From IMG/VR virus record IMGVR_UViG_3300043570_002336, positions 1 through 64,000 of that record: DNA of 64,000 nt; one strand, given 5' to 3'. Both the position numbers and the translations under genes were made by a program. This stretch comes from a virus. Shown here piece by piece: positions 7,706 to 16,000 of the stretch (the stretch's first letter is position 1; every line of letters starts with the position of its first letter). Under the pieces are notes generated by a model that saw only the letters and a list, made by a program, of their open reading frames with translations, was not told where the DNA came from and did no database searches.

Positions 7706-8482
7706 CTTTACCGATAGAGGATATGTCTGAAAGGATGGTTCGTCAGCAGGATGCTCTAAAAGGTATAATTTGTAAATGAGTTGAAACAGTTCGAAGTTTT
7801 CATCGATGTTATCAACTACTTTAAGCTCCCAGCCCTTACCTTGGAATGCTCCGTCTTTGCTAGAGGTAGTTCTCTTGGTTGATTTTAGCCAGATGATACC
7901 TGTCCGGTCGATTTTCTGACCGTACATCTCCTCCCAGGCCTTGGCATAGGCCGACAGCTGTAACTCGTGAGACTTATGCAAAGAGTTAGAGGTCTTGATA
8001 TCTAACAGCCAAACCTCATCACCGATCTTAGCGATGATGTCAGCAGTACCGGCGTACTTATGGACGTCCGAGAAGGTAAACTCTTCTGTAGCGATGACTT
8101 CAGGAGCCATAGCCTTCCAAGCTTCAACGAACTTATTGATCATCTGCCATACCAGCAGCGAGTACTTAGCCTTGCCGTAGTCATCCATCCATTGGACTTC
8201 CCCGCCTTTGATCAGCTCTTCGGCTGCGTTGTGGACTGCCGTCCCCTCTTCACCTGCCCTTCTCATAATGAGATCGGCGTTATGACCTACGTCCTTAATC
8301 CACTGCTCAAAGAACTTATTCTTAGGCATGTACTGCAGGATCGTAGTAACGGAGGGGTAATAAAGGCCTTCGCTTCTTTTATAAACCCGGCGGTCCGGTA
8401 AAGTGATCTGCTTTAGCTCTCCGTCGAACTTAATGCGTTTTTGCTTATGCTCTAAAAGAAAATTGGAACCTGGATAAATCAT
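7700..8482 (-). CDS. RecB/Cas4-like PD-(D/E)XK nuclease (260 aa)
   Basis: The core reads H84 in GTAVHNAAEE, E133/E134 in ATEEF, D148 in GTADII, D161-x-K163 in LLDIKT and Q175 in HELQLSAY, the expected order for RecB-like exonucleases. No cysteine cluster is visible, unlike the second nuclease at 56026-56964. It overlaps the primase gene by four bases (ATGA), so it probably works in DNA replication, recombination or host-DNA breakdown. Confidence 0.8.
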   Translation of the reverse strand: MIYPGSNFLLEHKQKRIKFDGELKQITLPDRRVYKRSEGLYYPSVTTILQYMPKNKFFEQWIKDVGHNADLIMRRAGEEGTAVHNAAEELIKGGEVQWMDDYGKAKYSLLVWQMINKFVEAWKAMAPEVIATEEFTFSDVHKYAGTADIIAKIGDEVWLLDIKTSNSLHKSHELQLSAYAKAWEEMYGQKIDRTGIIWLKSTKRTTSSKDGAFQGKGWELKVVDNIDENFELFQLIYKLYLLEHPADEPSFQTYPLSVKL

Positions 8483-9402
8483 ACGAATGCTAATTTGTAT
8501 CTTAGGAGGTCGCTGAAGGTTAGCTCCTGGGATTGTTGGATATGGTGGGTGAAATTAGTAAAACCCATTTCGGAAGGATCTTTATCGACCATGTCAACAA
8601 GGAACACTCTTTTACCCATAGCAAGGAATTGCTCAGAGTATCGTAGCGCACTTTTTAAAGCATCTTTATCCAACGCTATATAAATGTCTTGAACCTTGTT
8701 AGACACTAATTTCATTAATAAACTCTTAGATAAAGATTTACCTAAGATTGGAACGGCATTACGTTTAACAGCCATGGCATCGAAGACTCCTTCAACCAAG
8801 ATGACGGGCTGGTCCCAGTTAATCATATTTTCAAACCCTACTATATCCTTGGATGCAGAAGGATTCTTATATTTAAAATAACTATTTTCAAATGTTCTAC
8901 CAACAAAGAAGTTTAGCTGATTATTATCATCGTATGAAGGTACGATAATTCTACCGGCATATTCTCCTGTTGTGCAGTAGCCTATGTTATACTTAATAAA
9001 ATCGTTCTCTGTCAAACCTCTCCTGTAGAGGTAGTTTCTGATCTTATTTGCAATTACTGAGGTCTGAGAGGCAGTAGCTAGTGCTTGAAATTCTTTAGGA
9101 AGTTCTACAAACGTTACCTCGTAGTCAGCTGTCTCTCCTTTTCTAACGTACTTAAGCACTTCATTAGCTTCCTCTCTTGAAAGCTTCATCTGTCTTAGAA
9201 GCGATTTAATGGTACGACCTCGGGTATTGCACACCCAGCACTCCCATGGATTTTCCCCCTTCTCGTTGGTCGAGAGTTTAACCTCTAGCTTAGGTTTGCG
9301 ATGATTACAAAACGGACAGCTAAAAGCATAGTTATCCCGAGCTCTCTTATGAGACTTTCCGAGTACGTTTTCAACTGCGTTTAATAAAACAGGGTTCTCC
9401 AT
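8479..9402 (-). CDS. DnaG-type primase (T4 gp61-like, 307 aa)
   Basis: An N-terminal zinc ribbon (CPFC at 29-32, CWVC at 55-58) is followed by a helical linker and a Toprim domain with VEGVFDAMAV near 203 and a LDKDA acidic motif near 245. The length is close to phage primases. It makes RNA primers at the phage fork with a helicase that is not in this window. A host-type promoter at 9428-9458 sits just upstream. Confidence 0.85.
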   Translation of the reverse strand: MENPVLLNAVENVLGKSHKRARDNYAFSCPFCNHRKPKLEVKLSTNEKGENPWECWVCNTRGRTIKSLLRQMKLSREEANEVLKYVRKGETADYEVTFVELPKEFQALATASQTSVIANKIRNYLYRRGLTENDFIKYNIGYCTTGEYAGRIIVPSYDDNNQLNFFVGRTFENSYFKYKNPSASKDIVGFENMINWDQPVILVEGVFDAMAVKRNAVPILGKSLSKSLLMKLVSNKVQDIYIALDKDALKSALRYSEQFLAMGKRVFLVDMVDKDPSEMGFTNFTHHIQQSQELTFSDLLRYKLAFV

Positions 9403-9427
9403 TAGGAGGTATTAACTAGTTATAACC

Positions 9428-9458
9428 TTAATATAAGAACGAAACCGTTCCGAACCAA
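9428..9458 (-). promoter_or_regulatory. Host-type promoter for primase and nuclease
   Basis: TTG at 9458-9456, 20-base spacer, TATATTAA at 9435-9428. The spacer includes the near-palindrome CGGAACGGTTTCG. The ATG of the primase lies 25 bases downstream. A CCTCC tract, which is not a ribosome-binding site, precedes the ATG. Confidence 0.7.
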
Positions 9459-9459
9459 C

Positions 9460-9999
9460 TTAATAGTCGATTAATTTTATCTGACCGTCGGCGGTTGCCA
9501 TTACGTTGTTATCATCTCCGTACATATCAACATCTTCAGGGTCGACTCCGGCTTGAATCATTTCCTGTCTTGCACCGATAAAGACCTTCTGTAGGTACGG
9601 GGATAGATTTGAAAGTATGCTCTTATCTCCTTCCATAAAGAACTCATCTAATATACGAACGTTCTTTTTAATTTCCTGAGAGTATTCTTGCGGTAGTGGT
9701 TCTAAGTTCTCAACCTGGTACCAGCCTCCTTTTTCCATCTCCACTGCCTTGCCAACGTTTGCCAGGTATTTAAAGCTCTTACCTTGAGCCTTGAGCATAG
9801 CCTGCATTTCGATGTCATCCTGAGTAATTTTTACTAGGTAGCCTTCTTTAGGTTCGTATCCGAATTCCGGCACAGGATTGGGTGCATTATAAACAACCCC
9901 ATGAGATCCTCCCCCTACATAGGTAACTCCGGCTTTCTTAAAAGCATCTTTGATTTTAGAGTAAGTGCTCTCAGTAAGAAGGGCTTGTATTAGTTTCAT
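9460..9999 (-). CDS. Small kinase-like protein with prohead-type leader (179 aa)
   Basis: MKLIQALLTESTYSKI is a leader of the MKLIxxLLxE type. After it come GGGSHGVVYNA near residues 29-39 (Gly-rich-loop-like), LVKIT near 55 (candidate Lys), and at the C-terminus MYGDDNNVMAT then GQIKLIDY (catalytic-loop-like D...N and DFG-like D). This order suggests a minimal protein-kinase or aminoglycoside-phosphotransferase fold of about 165 residues, shorter than usual. It is inferred to be packaged and injected. Catalytic activity is unproven. It overlaps the next gene by four bases. Confidence 0.6.
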   Translation of the reverse strand: MKLIQALLTESTYSKIKDAFKKAGVTYVGGGSHGVVYNAPNPVPEFGYEPKEGYLVKITQDDIEMQAMLKAQGKSFKYLANVGKAVEMEKGGWYQVENLEPLPQEYSQEIKKNVRILDEFFMEGDKSILSNLSPYLQKVFIGARQEMIQAGVDPEDVDMYGDDNNVMATADGQIKLIDY

Positions 10000-10448
10000 A
10001 GAAAATCTTTCCTGTAGAATTTACCTAGGATGTTATCATTGTAGTATAAAGGATTATTCTCAATAGCATCGTATTTAAATAAATATTTACACTCAAAGTA
10101 AGTAAGCATCTTTTTGGAAGATACAAACTCTAGGATTTCTTTCTGGAATTCTTCTTTAGGGTAGGTTCTAGTTAGGGTTAGAAACTCTTTATTTGATCCA
10201 TAGTAACTATCCCAATCACTTTCTTTGGTAACGAGCTTGGTAGTTGGCTTGCGGCCAGGACCAGTCTGTTCGGCAATCTCTTTTTTAGTAAGTTTTACCT
10301 TGCGGGTAAAGTATACGACTTTTTTGCCGAGGTATTTTTTGTTGGTAGGGGTGTGAGTAATCTGATAGATAAATCCGTAAGTGCCTTCCGGCATGTCAGA
10401 AATCTCAGTGATACCCCTACCCTTATAAGTCCAGGTAGGTTCAGTCAT
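9996..10448 (-). CDS. GIY-YIG-like phage endonuclease (150 aa)
   Basis: YGFIYQITHTPTNKKYLGKK near residues 24-43 resembles the GIY...YIG core. ESDWDSYYGSNKEF near 75-88 and a FECKYLF segment near 117 follow the pattern of T4-type putative homing or Seg-like endonucleases. It lies between tail genes and the kinase-like gene with tight spacing. It could be a free-standing homing nuclease or a nuclease for host DNA. Confidence 0.7.
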   Translation of the reverse strand: MTEPTWTYKGRGITEISDMPEGTYGFIYQITHTPTNKKYLGKKVVYFTRKVKLTKKEIAEQTGPGRKPTTKLVTKESDWDSYYGSNKEFLTLTRTYPKEEFQKEILEFVSSKKMLTYFECKYLFKYDAIENNPLYYNDNILGKFYRKDFL

Positions 10449-10452
10449 AGTT

Positions 10453-11346
10453 TTAAATGTCTAATGTAATGACGAAAGTCATATCGTTATACCTTGACTT
10501 AGGTATAGGTTGACCTAACTTTCCTACTGCTATAAGTTCGTTAGAATCATTGTATAATCCAACTGTTGTTACATAAGGTTGGAAATAACTTCCGGTAGCA
10601 AAGTCATAAATGTCTCCGTTGCTTCCTGATTTAATTGAAGGATTCTGAGAGTAATTAAAGTCCTGTTCTCTTACTCTGCATTTGTAGTTATGGGTATATA
10701 CTTCGTAGGTAGATTGCCAATGCATACTGTAGCTCGGTAGAGACTGTATCGAAGAGATTGAGGCTGAATCGGTTAGTATTGCAAGACCGTGAGGGTAGAT
10801 TATATCTCCAATTTTTGCAACACTACCGCTTACTAGTAGTTTACCTTCTCCGTCATCGTATATAATAAAGCTTCCTGAGGTTGATCCTACTACATAGCCA
10901 GGACTAACGTAACCTCCTGAAACGTAAGCAGAGATTGCTGCTTCAGTTCCTAGTGAAAAGGTACCGGGTTTGATTGCAGACCCTACAATGTTACGAGGAA
11001 TACTAACAACTAGTAGATCGTTAGAAATAGCTCGAGACATACTAGGCTGTATATCAGTTTGTTTGTAGTCTTCAAAAGAGCTACTAGTTTCTGCTCCTGT
11101 AAAAACACCGGAGTAATATAGATGTTTTAGGGACCTGTGTATTAGGGTGTTGTATTCCGAGTTAGATTGACCGCTAGTATCTGATAAAATCGGGCTAAAG
11201 ATACCCGTATATGATCCTGTAGCTTCAGCTGTAAAAGTTTCGATGCTGTAGTCTTGCAGACTAGCGCTACTAATAGACCAGCTCTTATACGCGGTATAAG
11301 GAGTTACGAATGCATCCTGTTTGTTTAGCTTTATAAATGCACTCAT
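10453..11346 (-). CDS. Tail-associated structural protein, paralogue A (297 aa)
   Basis: Rich in Ser, Thr, Tyr and Gly with alternating strands and no signal peptide. The C-terminal 80 residues (FNYSQNPS, YVTTVGLYNDSNELIAVGKL, then TFVITLDI) match the end of the next gene upstream almost position by position, so the two are paralogues. It is the last gene of the baseplate/tail operon. Probably a baseplate or fibre-attachment protein. The exact part is unknown. Confidence 0.7.
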   Translation of the reverse strand: MSAFIKLNKQDAFVTPYTAYKSWSISSASLQDYSIETFTAEATGSYTGIFSPILSDTSGQSNSEYNTLIHRSLKHLYYSGVFTGAETSSSFEDYKQTDIQPSMSRAISNDLLVVSIPRNIVGSAIKPGTFSLGTEAAISAYVSGGYVSPGYVVGSTSGSFIIYDDGEGKLLVSGSVAKIGDIIYPHGLAILTDSASISSIQSLPSYSMHWQSTYEVYTHNYKCRVREQDFNYSQNPSIKSGSNGDIYDFATGSYFQPYVTTVGLYNDSNELIAVGKLGQPIPKSRYNDMTFVITLDI

Positions 11347-11350
11347 TCAT

Positions 11351-12367
11351 TTAGAAATCAAGCTTGATTCTGATAAGAGCTTCTTTAGTAAAGTCTTTTA
11401 GTAGAGGTCTTGATAGTTTAGCTACTGCTACAAGCTCGTTATTATCATTATACATACCTACTGTTGTGATGTAGCTCTGCGGAGTATCTAACATACTGCT
11501 AATTCTAAGATCCCCGGATCCTGTAATGTAAGAAGGGTTAGTAGAGTAGTTGAACTCGCTGTTTCTTACTCTAGCAAAAACAAACTGAGAAGTTACTGTT
11601 TCTTTGTAATTAAGTTGGAATGAGCTACCTGAGTTAATTAGTTGGAAAAGCTTTCCAGGATTACCTGCATTTGTAGTTCCTCTAGTAGTACCAAGTGCTA
11701 CGCCTTCCGCAGTACCGCTGATATCAAGTGCTGCTCCGTTTAGTAGGATCACTCCGACGTCTGGAAGGAATAGTCCGTAAGATCCTGAAGTACCTGTATA
11801 TCCATTTGCATTAACTCCGGTGTAGGGAGTGCCGTTAGATCCACTGACCACTTGGTAGACTCTACCTGCATCATTGTAACTTACTGTAGTAACTGCCGCG
11901 CTATTGTCTGTTAGCTTTAAAGTTTTATTGCTCGTATTCTTTAAAGTTAAATTAAAAGAAGCTGGCAGTAGAGATTCTTTGAATCTGTCTCTATCAATAG
12001 CAATAGCGTAAAAATATTCTTGATTTACTCCACCAAAGCTAAATGAGGTTTCTTCGTCTCCTAACACTAATGTTCTATACTGTCCGTAGATTGTAGAAGA
12101 AGGTGATTTACCTACAACAGAAGGGTTATAAGGAGCAGATCCTGAACCGTCTAAATCGCCGTAAGCAATTGAAAACTGTACTGCTGCGTTTTCTAAAGTT
12201 GAACCTGTCTGGTATACATCGTAGTAAAACTTACCTGACTCTAGATTAGGTTGAGTAGAGGATGTAAAGAGAGTTGAAAGTATGGGATCTCCTGTTGACC
12301 AAACCGGGGCTGATACAGCTTCGGAAGCGATTACTAAGTCTTCGGCGTCAAATCTTTTAAATGACAT
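11351..12367 (-). CDS. Tail-associated structural protein, paralogue B (338 aa)
   Basis: It shares its C-terminal domain with the gene at 10453-11346: EFNYSTNPSYI, ITTVGMYNDNNELVAVAKLS and IRIKLDF. The N-terminal 200 residues have diverged and are Ser/Gly/Thr-rich. Four bases separate the two genes. Duplicated tail proteins of this kind can form heteromeric rings or receptor-binding parts. This role is inferred from context only. Confidence 0.7.
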   Translation of the reverse strand: MSFKRFDAEDLVIASEAVSAPVWSTGDPILSTLFTSSTQPNLESGKFYYDVYQTGSTLENAAVQFSIAYGDLDGSGSAPYNPSVVGKSPSSTIYGQYRTLVLGDEETSFSFGGVNQEYFYAIAIDRDRFKESLLPASFNLTLKNTSNKTLKLTDNSAAVTTVSYNDAGRVYQVVSGSNGTPYTGVNANGYTGTSGSYGLFLPDVGVILLNGAALDISGTAEGVALGTTRGTTNAGNPGKLFQLINSGSSFQLNYKETVTSQFVFARVRNSEFNYSTNPSYITGSGDLRISSMLDTPQSYITTVGMYNDNNELVAVAKLSRPLLKDFTKEALIRIKLDF

Positions 12368-12373
12368 ATGCTA

Positions 12374-13027
12374 TTAATTTACTTTTGTAATTGTTACAGG
12401 AATGGTCACTCTAGCTCCTGAATCTCTGCCGATAATGGTTAGAGTGGTTTGTAGCTGGGTATTGGTTCCAAATAGAGTGTTTACGTTTGTAGCTGTGATG
12501 TTCAGGCTAGTTCCAATTACAGTCTTAGATACATTTGTTCCAAGAGTTGTAGTGTTATTTAGTCTATTTGCTTCTTCTGTGTTGATTCCTACTCCTTGGA
12601 ATGCAGAAGCAACTCTTGCATCAGCAATTGTAAACGTATATCCGCTTGTTTCAAAAGTCTGATTGTTACCGAGGTAGTTAAGGGTCTGAGGGGTGATAGC
12701 CTCTGATTGACCTTGCTTTAATGTTACTACAGACTTGGTAGCTAGGATTGGAAGACGAGCTGTACCTCTAGGAAGAGTAGTAAGCTTGTACTTCATAATT
12801 TGAGTCTCGTCTGGGAATGCTTCAAGTAGCGGCATAGCTTCAATAGCTTCTCCATAGTAGGCAGAGCCTGAAGGGTGAGAAGTATTGTAAAGTGTGTAGT
12901 CGATTTCATCGTCAGATAGAGCGAATTGAGTGATGCGGAAAGATCCGTCGCCTCTTGCTAGAAGCTCTCTACCTTTTTTGGTAAGGATCGCATCAACTGT
13001 TACTACTGAGTTATTTAAATATCCCAT
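12374..13027 (-). CDS. Conserved phage structural protein with Ig-like tail (217 aa)
   Basis: It begins MGYLNNSVVTVDAILTKKGR, then FRITQFALSDDEIDYTLY and an AYYGEAIEAMPLLEAFPDE segment. I remember similar N-terminal domains in structural proteins of aquatic T4-like phages. The last 100 residues are Thr/Asn-rich strands that look Ig-like. A late box lies 17 bases before the ATG, so this gene can be transcribed separately from the giant gene upstream. Confidence 0.7.
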   Translation of the reverse strand: MGYLNNSVVTVDAILTKKGRELLARGDGSFRITQFALSDDEIDYTLYNTSHPSGSAYYGEAIEAMPLLEAFPDETQIMKYKLTTLPRGTARLPILATKSVVTLKQGQSEAITPQTLNYLGNNQTFETSGYTFTIADARVASAFQGVGINTEEANRLNNTTTLGTNVSKTVIGTSLNITATNVNTLFGTNTQLQTTLTIIGRDSGARVTIPVTITKVN

Positions 13028-13044
13028 TTCTTGTTAGATTTTAA

Positions 13045-13054
13045 TTATAAATAG
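13045..13054 (-). promoter_or_regulatory. Candidate late promoter
   Basis: CTATTTATAA on the coding strand, 17 bases before the ATG at 13027, in the 47-base gap after the 1575-aa gene. Confidence 0.5.
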
Positions 13055-13074
13055 AGCCTAAGGGAGGTTTTAGA

Positions 13075-16000
13075 TTACTGTATTAATGTGAAGGCTTTGT
13101 CCGCATAACTTTCAAAGTTTGCTTGAAGATCCTGGGAGATGTATTGCGGGGTAATAGTTCCAAACTCATCGACTGTTTTTGGGTTTGAAGTATATAGGAG
13201 TACTTTTGTTGGGTCATCTACGTACCTTCTAATTAAGATGTTAGAAAGTAAAGTGCCGCGTGGAACAGGGGGAGCTACTTTTATTACCATTCCTTTATCT
13301 GGTCTAGCTGCAAATAAATGACTATTGTTTATTCGACTGTCCCCTTTCTCCCAGATGTCAATAACTGTATAAACTTTATTCTCGTTACCTTCTGCTCTTA
13401 ATTCATCTCCTAGTTGAATTGTAAACGGAGTTATAAATTCTTTGAACCCTAAGCTTTCATGGTTGTCAGAGGTTTGAAAAGCTCCGAAATTTTCAGTGAG
13501 ACTGGAAGATACCCATATGTAGGGATTGAAGGCAGCGCTTGTAATACTAGTACCTACACTAGAGGTAGGGTGGTATTCAGACGGAGCAAAAGGTACAACA
13601 GCTTGACTAGTTGGAAAAATAACCGATCCTTGTGGTTTAACTTCCTGATCTACTGCAAAGTTTGATTTAAGTTTTCTGTAATCTGGGGGTGTTTGAAATT
13701 TAGGTCCGTGTACAACAGTAGTGATAGCGGGACCGAAAGATCCAAACGCACTATAATTTGTTCCTCTGTATATATTCTCTCTAGCCTTTATTGCAGGCCA
13801 CCCTCCTGCTTTGTATACATCAATATAGTCTAGAAGGTACACATCGTCGTTCCCGGTTGTATTATTTACAACTTTTACTCTTATTTTTTGAGTAGTTAAG
13901 CTTGAACCGAAAGGTATAAACCCAGTAGACATAGTAGCTTTTACGTACACGTAAACTACGCCGGCGGTTCCAGATTCTACGTGTCCTACGATATCAATAC
14001 CATCAGGCTGTTCGTGTTTGACTCCAGACCTATTCCAGGTTGGTTTAATAGTTTTAGTATCTAGAGTCGTCCAAGTACTTCCGTCGTAGTATTCTAACAC
14101 TACGTCTACAGAAATACTGTCTGACCATTTTGAGCCATCTCTATCGAATTCAAGATATACATCAGTATCGTACTTTATACTTGTGTTAGCTTGTATAGAT
14201 GGGAGACTATACGCACGATCAGGTACATCCCATCTAGCGAGGGTGTTACCGCTGCTGGCAGTTGCAAAGTACACGATTAGGGTTGAGCTATTCGTAATCT
14301 GTGTAGCTCGGTCGGTAGATCCTGAAGCTACTCCTTGCAGCCTGTATTCTCCAACGCCGGTATCTTCGCCAAAGAATATCGTATTAAAATAAGATCCTGA
14401 AGTTGTTACTAGTTTTCCGGTAGAATTAAACGATCCACTTTGAGTAACTAGGATAGGTTCAACTCTCTTTCCTCCTTTTTTAATTCTATACTCTCCGTTA
14501 AGTGCAAGCACCTTTCTAGAACCTGATGTGTTAGTTTTAAAAAGTATGGTAGCATTTTTATTCTCTGTAAAGATAAATTGCATATCTTTAGCAGTATCGG
14601 GATTAGTATTAGAAGAATAAATGTCGCCGTTTTGAAACGTCACATAAGGAATAGTCATCTCAACAGCATTAAGTAGGTCTTGAGTTGCTGACATTTGACT
14701 GAAAGTTCCAAAATACGGCACTGTCTGCTCTATTACTGGAGTGCTTCCGTAGGATTTATCAGTTGCTCTGTTGAATACGTTAACCTGTTCTGCAAAAAGC
14801 TGTTTACCTGTATATCTGCCGCTAACAATGCCTGCACTGTTGTAAAGGTACTCCTGTACGTCAGCTATATCTGCTGTATTGTCTCTCAAAGCTTGAATAT
14901 TACTTGGAACCATAACTCCATTTGAATAATCAACCTTACGTAATTTTGCAGAATTTGCAATTGCAGTAGCGTTGTTTAGTAGAGGATTATAATCAGAGTT
15001 TTCAAAAGTAGATGGTAAATATGGCTGTAAAATTACCTGTACTGTTGTGGGAGTAGTTGGGTATGCGGCGGGGCTAAGTCCTAGGCCTGATCCTGGGTCT
15101 CCTAGTGTTAGTACGGTTGTGGACGTAGTTACTGTTTTATTTAAGAAAGGATATTCAACTCCCGCTATCTTTATTTTTTCCAGCTCTAATACAGAGGTGT
15201 ATATGTCTACCCCCCCTGTTAGTGTGTTCCTAAAGCGAATATATCTAAGGTAGTTATACCCTCCTTTGGAATTATACTCCCAGAAAAAGTGCATATTTCC
15301 TACTGATATAACCTGGGTTAGAAAATCGTTTGCTGTTACTTCATCAAATCCTGGCGCCGGGGTAAGGGTTGATAGGTACTCTGTTAATGAGTAGTTAAGT
15401 TCCGGGTGTACTTCATGCTTGAATGGATTTTCATCATTAAGCTCTCCTGTTACTACGTCTATAAAAGAACCTCCTAGTTCTCCGTTATATTTCTCAACTC
15501 CGGTAGTTTTAGTTTCTGTAACAGTTCCTGCAGGAGTTTTTATTTCAACTGTATTAGTTGTAGAGAGTTCATTAATCACTCCTCCATCCTGGGCTTCTAA
15601 GAAAGCTGTGTTAATAGAAGCAGAGTATTCCGGCTGGGTAAGGGATAGAGTAGGTTGTTTTATCTTACCTCTTTCTAGCAGGTGAGGCTTGATAATAATA
15701 CCTGTTGTTGCACTTGCTCTTACAGGTACAAAATCTTTTACCATCTTGAAGACCTGGTTATCAAAGAACTTAATAAGTCTGACAAAGTCAAACATATCGT
15801 ATCTTGATAAATTGCCAAGGCTTGAAGAGATGAAGGGCTGTAGGGTTGTGTATCTAGAATCGTGAGCTGTTCTAGGGTCTCCAATGTAGTTATCTATATT
15901 GAAGCTGCTGGTGATGTTGTCGACTATGTACTTATCTACGTAATAGGTAGGTGAGAAGCCTACTTCTAGTGTATGAATATCTTCTGTATATTCTCCTGCA

